DNA of 64,000 nucleotides from Bacteroidales bacterium (lineage in GTDB: Bacteria; Bacteroidota; Bacteroidia; Bacteroidales; UBA3824), in NCBI GenBank assembly GCA_017417315.1, contig JAFPZK010000053.1:124001-188000 (forward strand). Reading direction: 5' to 3'. The stretch's first letter is position 1. Each line of letters opens with the position of its first letter. Below the pieces are notes generated by a model. It was given only the letters and a program-made list of their open reading frames with translations. It had not been told where the DNA came from and made no database searches. The position numbers and the translations under genes are program-made. Below are positions 58,434 through 64,000 of the stretch, one piece after another.

Positions 58434-61400
58434 TTATAATCCTCCCGCAAATTCTCGTCCTAAAACCACTTTCTTTTCTTCTTTTGTAAGCGGTTGAAGA
58501 TTAAGTGTTTGTAATGTTTTTGCGTATTGATTGATGTCGGAATCCCAATACAAAATACTATTGTTATCCGTTAATGCGAAAAACATACCTTTGCCGTTGA
58601 ATCTTAGAGAATTAGCCCTGTTTCCACGCAAATTCTGCTCCTCTATGATGTACGGCTGCGAACTCAAATCCTTAGTGTTTATGAGCGATAGTTTTTTATC
58701 GCCGCCCGAAAGCGCAACAAAACCCGTTACGGGGTCATAAACCGCATGCTCGAATTTTGAAGGACCGTTCGAGAATTCACTCTTAATCTCCAAAGTTTTC
58801 GTGTCAATAAAACAAACCGTACCGTCGCCGTAACATACTGCCAATAAATGCTTGTCCCGAATGTCAGATAACGCAAAAGTATTTTGATAAGGTCTTCTGT
58901 ACACGGTTTTGACCTCGCCCGTAGCGGAGTTCCACTTTAAAACTCTGCCTAAATGTACCAAAACAAAATATTCGTCAGGGTTTTCAGTCGGACAAATATC
59001 TATGACTTTTTCCTTTAAATTAGTGCCTGCAAATGCTCCTTTTTCAGGTAGTTGTGCATCATAAATAAAAATATTTCCGTCATCAAAAGCAGCGATTATT
59101 TTCTGTTTGTCATCAGAGAGAATCGCCTTGTTGATATAGCCCGAAGGGGTTAAATGCGAAGTATGTCCGCTTTTAATGTCCGTTACATAATTGCTCTTAT
59201 CGTATTTGCTGAAAACGAAATATTTATCTTCTAAAAAATACGCCTTCTGCAACGGAAGCGAATTTTCAGAATTTTTGATACGCGAAATCTCTTTCGGTCT
59301 ATCGCCCGAAATCTTATAAACTGCAATCTCGCCTTTGTCCGTCGCCGTAAAAAGCGTATTTTGCGGTGTTATATAAAAATCCGAAATATTTTCATCTCTG
59401 ACTTTCAATGAGTTGTCAAAACCGTTTTCCCTCATTGCCGAAATCATTGCAGCGTAAAGTTCGGGCGTATTTTCCGTTATCGAAAACTCCTTGTTAATAA
59501 GCCATGCCGACCATGCGAGTCTGAGGTTCATCGTTTTGTCTTCGTAACGGTTTTTTGCTTTCATAGCCAAAGCGTTAGAAACTGCAATATTATAAAGGCG
59601 TGCCGCACTGTCGGAGGCTTTGTCGGCTTTCTGAGTTTGTTCTTCTGCCAAAATCCGGGCGGTTTCAGCCTCGGTGCGGGCTTTTTCGGCAATGTCAAGA
59701 TTTTCTAAGGCTTGGTCTTTCATTTCGTCGGCAAGTATTCGCGCTAAGTTTGCCGTCTCGTAAGCTTTTTCTGCATCGGCTTTTGCCTCTTTTGCTTTAA
59801 GAGCCTCCGAAACCGCTTTTTGACGTTCTCTATCTGCTGCTAACTCGGCTGCGTAGGCGCGGTCTTTTTCTTGTCTGTTGATAATAGCCTGATTTTCAGC
59901 CTCTTTTGTTTTTTGGGCGGCTATTTTGGACTGTTCTTGTGCAGTATTCCTTTCTTTCAACGCCCAAATCGCAAATCCCGACAGAAAAAATATTGAACCG
60001 ATAATTAACGCTCCTATTATAAGGTTTTTACGCTTTCTTGCTTTGCGTGCCGCTTTAACTGAATTACGGCTTTCGGTGATAAATTCCTTACAATCTTTTG
60101 CCTTAATGTCGGCTGCTTTAAGTTTTTGCAATAAAGGCTGTTTGCTCGTATCTAACCGCGCAAGCCAAAACGCATTAGGACGAACACGGTTGTACACGGC
60201 TTCAAAATAATTTAAGTTTCCTGCCGGAAGCAAAAAGCCTGACTTTCTGCCGTTGTCAATCCAACGAGTCATCTGAGAGTCAAAGTCATAAAAATCTTTT
60301 TTGTCCTGAAAAACATCGTTGTTCCACATCTCAAACATTTTCCAGTTACGGATTAATGCCTCGTGCGTGATGTCTAAAACAGTTTCTCCGCTAATGTACT
60401 GAGTTTCAATATTGTTGTTATCAATAAAGGGACGCAAAAGCGTGTTGTCAGGACTTCTGAAAATATTTAAAACACCGCAAACCGCTGCCGTAGAAACATG
60501 TTCTTTGTTGACGATTCCCGTTATTTCGTTAAGCGTACAACGGTTTCTCACGGGACGATTGTTGTCGATTTTGACCAAAGATTTAAAGGCTGCCTCAATT
60601 ATATCTTTGCTGTCTTGTTTTGAAATTTTAGCCTGAGACCAAGTCGCATTTTTTTGATAATAATCGTATGCCGATTCGTAGAGAATACCCGCATGAGCAT
60701 TCAAAACGTTGTTCAAATCAGGTTTTTCATAATATTTTTTTTCGTAATCGGGGCGTTGTTTAAACCACAAGTCAAATTCTTTGCGTTCTTCGCCCGACAA
60801 AACGTCGCTTGAAATTCCCGCAATTTTGGCTAAATGTATCAAGTCTAACTCTTTTTGACCGTTGTCAGCCATTTTCCAAAGCAAATTAAGCGCGTGCTGC
60901 AAAACGGGTAGTTGGTCAAAACCGTTAGTCAAATTATTGACAAGAATTTCTCTCAAACGGTCTGACACTTTTCCGCCCGCGAGTACGGCGGGCTCTTCTA
61001 TAACCTGACAGATTTCGGCGCGTTTTAGTTGCGGGACAAAAAACTGTGAATATGCGATAAATTCAGGCAGATGTTTAAAAACGGTGCATTGACTGATAAA
61101 GTCGCTGCGCATGGTGAAAATAACATATATCGGTAGTTTGTCCTTAACGGCAATTCTGACGGTTTCGAGCAGAAGGTTGATAGCCGTATAACTTTCTTCG
61201 CTCGGCTGTCCGTCATGGAAATTGTCAGAATTAGTGAAAACTTCCTCAAACTGGTCTGCGATGATAAGCAAATTTTTACCCCTGTTTACCTCTGATGAAT
61301 AAAAGCCGTATTTTTTGTAAAGGTCTACTGCTGACGAAAAACCGTTCGCAAGTTCGCTCAAACAATATTCATAACTGATATTCATCTGATTTGCAAGAAC

Positions 61401-61682
61401 TTCTGCGAGAGAGGCTAACGGGTTTCGTTGCGGTTTGAAGTCGGCAATAATCCAACTGTTGAAATCGGCTTTGAAAAATCCCGCCCGTATGTACGGAATA
61501 ACACCGGCGTAAACCATTGATGACTTTCCGTCTCCGGAAGCACCGGTTATGAAAGCCATTTTGTTTTCTTCTAAGAGTTTGACAATTTGACGTATATGCA
61601 AATCACGACCCTTGAAGAAGATTGACTCTTCCTCAGAAAACGGTCTTAGACCCGGATATGGACAAATGCCTGATTTCTTCAC
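58434..61682 (-). CDS. Membrane-anchored nSTAND NTPase with coiled coil and beta-propeller (cassette 2)
   Basis: I choose GTG 61682 (1082 residues, KKSGICPYPGLRPF), aligned with the cassette 1 start. The frame also opens at TTG 61715, but that codon lies in the gpmI terminator hairpin. Walker A GASGDGKSS is at 47-55 and DQFEE at about 143-147. The membrane helix (LIIGALIIGSIFFLSGFAIWAL), Ala/Glu/Lys-rich coiled coil and C-terminal propeller follow as in cassette 1. The first 100 residues are almost identical to cassette 1; the propeller is much less so. No N-terminal effector domain. No strong promoter is visible between the terminator and the start. Confidence 0.83.
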   Translation of the reverse strand: MKKSGICPYPGLRPFSEEESIFFKGRDLHIRQIVKLLEENKMAFITGASGDGKSSMVYAGVIPYIRAGFFKADFNSWIIADFKPQRNPLASLAEVLANQMNISYEYCLSELANGFSSAVDLYKKYGFYSSEVNRGKNLLIIADQFEEVFTNSDNFHDGQPSEESYTAINLLLETVRIAVKDKLPIYVIFTMRSDFISQCTVFKHLPEFIAYSQFFVPQLKRAEICQVIEEPAVLAGGKVSDRLREILVNNLTNGFDQLPVLQHALNLLWKMADNGQKELDLIHLAKIAGISSDVLSGEERKEFDLWFKQRPDYEKKYYEKPDLNNVLNAHAGILYESAYDYYQKNATWSQAKISKQDSKDIIEAAFKSLVKIDNNRPVRNRCTLNEITGIVNKEHVSTAAVCGVLNIFRSPDNTLLRPFIDNNNIETQYISGETVLDITHEALIRNWKMFEMWNNDVFQDKKDFYDFDSQMTRWIDNGRKSGFLLPAGNLNYFEAVYNRVRPNAFWLARLDTSKQPLLQKLKAADIKAKDCKEFITESRNSVKAARKARKRKNLIIGALIIGSIFFLSGFAIWALKERNTAQEQSKIAAQKTKEAENQAIINRQEKDRAYAAELAADRERQKAVSEALKAKEAKADAEKAYETANLARILADEMKDQALENLDIAEKARTEAETARILAEEQTQKADKASDSAARLYNIAVSNALAMKAKNRYEDKTMNLRLAWSAWLINKEFSITENTPELYAAMISAMRENGFDNSLKVRDENISDFYITPQNTLFTATDKGEIAVYKISGDRPKEISRIKNSENSLPLQKAYFLEDKYFVFSKYDKSNYVTDIKSGHTSHLTPSGYINKAILSDDKQKIIAAFDDGNIFIYDAQLPEKGAFAGTNLKEKVIDICPTENPDEYFVLVHLGRVLKWNSATGEVKTVYRRPYQNTFALSDIRDKHLLAVCYGDGTVCFIDTKTLEIKSEFSNGPSKFEHAVYDPVTGFVALSGGDKKLSLINTKDLSSQPYIIEEQNLRGNRANSLRFNGKGMFFALTDNNSILYWDSDINQYAKTLQTLNLQPLTKEEKKVVLGREFAGGL

Positions 61683-61699
61683 TGTAAAAAATATATCCC

Positions 61700-61733
61700 A
61701 AAAAGGCTGCCACAATTATATGGCAGCCTTTTT
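61700..61733 (-). terminator. Terminator between gpmI and cassette 2
   Basis: A 13-bp stem AAAAAGGCTGCCA/TGGCAGCCTTTTT with an 8-nt loop. It lies 17 bp after the gpmI stop and only 18 bp before the cassette 2 start, so leaky termination could set cassette 2 expression. Confidence 0.88.
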
Positions 61734-61750
61734 AAGTGGAAAATAAGAAT

Positions 61751-63286
61751 TTAGTCTTCAATTAAATCGTGTCCCGTCATCTCTTTGGGTTGCTCTAATC
61801 CCATGATGTGGAGAATCGAAGGAGCAACGTCAGCCAAAACGCCGTCTTTAACCTTTGCATTTTTGTTTTCGGTAACGTAAATGAAAGGTACGGGGTTCAA
61901 AGAGTGAGCGGTGTTAGGTGTACCGTCAGCGTTGATAGCGTTGTCGGCGTTACCGTGGTCAGCAATGATAATGGTCTCGTAATCAGCCTTTTTAGCGGCT
62001 TCAACTACTTCGTTAACACATTGGTCAACGGCTTTAACAGCCTTCTCGATTGCTGAATATACGCCGGTGTGTCCTACCATGTCGCCGTTTGCAAAGTTAA
62101 CGACAATCCAATCGTATTTCTTTGTGCCGATAGCCTCAACCAATTTGTCTTTTACCTCGTAAGCCGACATTTCGGGTTTGAGGTCGTAGGTTGCAACTTT
62201 CGGAGAGTTAACCAAAATTCTGTCTTCGCCCTCGTAAGGTGCTTCACGTCCGCCGTTAAAGAAGAATGTAACGTGTGCATATTTCTCGGTTTCAGCGGTA
62301 TGGAGTTGTTTCAAGCCTTTTGACGAAATGTATTCGCCGAGAGTGTTTTCAACGTTTTCTTTCGGGAAAAGAATGTGAACGCCCGTAAACGAAGCATCGT
62401 AAGGTGTCATACAATAATATTGCAAATCCTTAATCGTCTTCATTCCTTGTTCGGTCATATCCTGCTGCGTTAAAACAACGGTGAGTTCTTTTGCGCGGTC
62501 GTTGCGGTAATTGAAGAAAATTACAACGTCGCCTTCTTTAATCGTACCGTCAACGTTAGAATTAACGAGAGGTTCCATAAATTCGTCAGTGTTTTTATGT
62601 TCCTCAGTATGAGAATCATAACAAGACTGAACGCCTTGAACCATATCTGAAACTTTTCTGCCTTTGCCTTCAACTAATTGGTCGTAAGCAACTTTGATTC
62701 TGTCCCAACGTTTGTCGCGGTCCATTGCGTAGAACCTACCGATAATAGAAGCGATATGTCCGCAACCTACCGTGTCAATATGTTTTTGAAGGTCTGCGAT
62801 AAAACCTTTGCCGGATTTCGGGTCGGTGTCGCGGCCGTCCATAAAACAGTGAACGAAAGTATTTTTAATACCGTAAACTTTCGCAATATCAATAAGTTTG
62901 AAGAGGTGATCTAAAGAAGAATGTACGCCGCCGGTAGAAGTCAAACCCATCAAGTGAACGCTCTTGCCAGTTTTCTGAGCATAACCGTAAGCGTTTTTGA
63001 TCTCAGGATTTTCGAGAATCGAATTGTCCTTACAAGCGCGGTTGATTTTTACGAGGTCTTGATAAACGATTCTTCCGCCGCCGATGTTAAGGTGTCCTAC
63101 CTCTGAATTTCCCATCTGACCGTCAGGAAGACCTACGTTTTCGCCCGAAGCCAAAAGTTGTGAATGAGGATAATTTGCGTTAAGATAATCCATATAAGGG
63201 GTCGGCGTTTGATAGATAACGTCGCCTTTGCCCTTATCACCGATACCCCAGCCATCGAGTATCATTAAAAGTGCTTTCTTTGCCAT
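61751..63286 (-). CDS. gpmI: 2,3-bisphosphoglycerate-independent phosphoglycerate mutase
   Basis: The 511-residue manganese enzyme interconverts 3- and 2-phosphoglycerate in glycolysis. Motifs are [11 protein letters not shown] with the first metal aspartate, [15 protein letters not shown] with the phosphorylated serine near 61, [26 protein letters not shown], and the C-terminal metal site [12 protein letters not shown] and [12 protein letters not shown]. It is full length. A TAATTTTG -7 box at 63321-63328 on this strand lies inside the upstream hairpin. Confidence 0.96.
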   Translation of the reverse strand: MAKKALLMILDGWGIGDKGKGDVIYQTPTPYMDYLNANYPHSQLLASGENVGLPDGQMGNSEVGHLNIGGGRIVYQDLVKINRACKDNSILENPEIKNAYGYAQKTGKSVHLMGLTSTGGVHSSLDHLFKLIDIAKVYGIKNTFVHCFMDGRDTDPKSGKGFIADLQKHIDTVGCGHIASIIGRFYAMDRDKRWDRIKVAYDQLVEGKGRKVSDMVQGVQSCYDSHTEEHKNTDEFMEPLVNSNVDGTIKEGDVVIFFNYRNDRAKELTVVLTQQDMTEQGMKTIKDLQYYCMTPYDASFTGVHILFPKENVENTLGEYISSKGLKQLHTAETEKYAHVTFFFNGGREAPYEGEDRILVNSPKVATYDLKPEMSAYEVKDKLVEAIGTKKYDWIVVNFANGDMVGHTGVYSAIEKAVKAVDQCVNEVVEAAKKADYETIIIADHGNADNAINADGTPNTAHSLNPVPFIYVTENKNAKVKDGVLADVAPSILHIMGLEQPKEMTGHDLIED

Positions 63287-63307
63287 TTCAAATTTCGTTT
63301 TAAATAA

Positions 63308-63355
63308 TTTTTTTACGGTGCAAAATTAATAATTATTTTTTGCACCGTAAAAAAA
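63308..63355 (-). terminator. Hairpin between the chemoreceptor and gpmI genes
   Basis: A 16-bp stem built on ACGGTGC/GCACCGT with A and T flanks on both sides (63310-63325 with 63338-63353), so it can terminate in either direction. It also overlaps the gpmI -7 box. Confidence 0.8.
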
Positions 63356-63371
63356 AACAATAATTCTTTTT

Positions 63372-64000
63372 TTAAAACGATTCAAAATCGCTGTCTCTGT
63401 TATCTCTTGTTGACATATCAATAAACGTTCCGCCGGTTTTGGTTTCGATGGCGTTAGGACGTTTAGGCGCAGTTTTCTTGACGGGCTTGTCGGTCGGCGG
63501 AATAACAGGTTGAGCCGGTTTTGAAGGTTCGTTCTGCTGTTTGTTACCGCTGATTGTTACCCTGCTTGCGCCCGTGGTCTGAAAGTTCGACTGACGGGTT
63601 TTACGACTATCGCTATTTTTATCGGTCTTAAAGAATGAGATTGCTTGTTTTAATTCGTTGCTGCGGACAGCGAGGTTTTCGCTTGTTGACGCCATTTCTT
63701 CGGCAGAAGCGGCGTTGCTTTGCGTAACTTCATTGAGGCTTTGCATCGAAGAATTTATTTGGTCGATACCTGCTGACTGTTGATTGCTTGCTGCGGCAAC
63801 TTCGCGGACAAGTTCGGTTGTGGTTTCGATGTCAGGAATGATGTTTCTTAAAAGTTTGCTTGCATTTTCGCTGACGGTAACGGCGTTGTGGCTTACTTGG
63901 TCGATTTCAGAAGCCGCCTTTGCACTTCTTTCGGCGAGTTTGCGGACTTCTGCCGCTACGACAGCAAAACCTTTTCCTTGTTCGCCGGCGCGGGCAGCCT
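63372..64000 (-). CDS. Methyl-accepting chemotaxis-type protein, C-terminal part
   Basis: The frame is open to the window edge, so the 5' part is missing; about 209 residues remain. At the edge comes the conserved hairpin tip, ARAGEQGKGFAVVAAEVRKLAERSAKAASEI, which contacts CheA and CheW. The descending coiled coil follows (DIETTTELVREVAAASNQQSAGIDQINSSMQSLNEVTQ, with likely methylation sites), then a helical stretch and an unstructured tail of about 90 residues rich in Pro, Lys and Gln. The sensor domain is outside the window. Confidence 0.9.
   Translation of the reverse strand, partial: AARAGEQGKGFAVVAAEVRKLAERSAKAASEIDQVSHNAVTVSENASKLLRNIIPDIETTTELVREVAAASNQQSAGIDQINSSMQSLNEVTQSNAASAEEMASTSENLAVRSNELKQAISFFKTDKNSDSRKTRQSNFQTTGASRVTISGNKQQNEPSKPAQPVIPPTDKPVKKTAPKRPNAIETKTGGTFIDMSTRDNRDSDFESF

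Noticed and set aside
61683..61715. TTG 61715 as start of the cassette 2 NTPase
   Set aside because: It falls inside the gpmI terminator hairpin, and the paralogue aligns from GTG 61682.

Overview
The window is a stretch of Bacteroidota chromosome, most like the order Bacteroidales. Three things point there. Promoters repeatedly match the Bacteroidota sigma consensus: a TTG/TTTG box, 19-20 bp, then TAnnTTTG (for example at 3588-3618, 8311-8341, 11326-11357, 38565-38596). There are abundant SPII lipoproteins, a TonB receptor with a carboxypeptidase-like N-terminal domain and a protein with a type IX secretion sorting tail. Family content (DUF4143/DUF234 AAA+ ATPases, AAA-like/PD-(D/E)XK proteins, TPR-membrane-HTH regulators) also fits. 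The species cannot be named from the sequence alone.

Layout. 1-7128: the 3' end of an AAA-like/PD-(D/E)XK gene, two lipoproteins (a DUF4374-like propeller; a ZinT-like plus Tp47-like protein) and two adjacent half-size ABC transporters of the exporter fold, plausibly metal or metallophore handling. 7130-13066: a worn defence island with an AbiEi antitoxin beside an internally deleted AbiEii toxin, a complete MmeI-like restriction-modification enzyme interrupted in frame by two different dispersed repeats, an intact DUF6922/AbiEii-type pair, a 66-bp relic made of the two ends of a second MmeI-like gene, and a 5'-truncated RhuM-like gene. 13114-30292: mostly housekeeping (ZIP transporter, proC, ribE, metG, polyprenyl synthase, ruvC, tRNA-Glu, O-methyltransferase) with a TPR regulator, a PorZ-like T9SS protein, a large unknown protein with a degenerate M48-like region, a candidate small RNA and a TonB receptor. 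30301-39891: rnr-hflX-mlaE-mlaF, flanked by three DUF4143/DUF234-type AAA+ ATPase genes (one decayed); two of them are bracketed by three copies of a 51-bp hairpin, and all have palindromes in their promoter regions. 39914-46308: a second TPR-HTH regulator divergent from a secreted protein/lipoprotein/barrel trio, then polA. 46335-47851: two decayed AAA-like/PD-(D/E)XK genes.

47895-61682 is the most unusual region. It is a tandem duplication of a four-gene cassette, all on the minus strand: a membrane-anchored nSTAND NTPase with a coiled coil and C-terminal beta-propeller, an outer-membrane beta-barrel protein, a propeller-like surface or periplasmic lipoprotein, and a membrane-anchored SpoIIE/PP2C-type phosphatase. 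The genes in each cassette are packed or overlapping, and both phosphatases start with TTG overlapping the preceding stop in the same TTGA arrangement. I read this as an envelope-spanning signalling or conflict system of unknown purpose, in which the NTPase half is nearly identical between copies while the sensor half, barrel and lipoprotein have diverged. gpmI and the 3' part of a chemotaxis-type receptor close the window.

A recurrent theme is gene decay by internal deletion that leaves both ends recognisable (7130-7658, 12302-12367, 30301-31412, 46732-47851). All family names are from recognition of motifs by eye; no database search was run.
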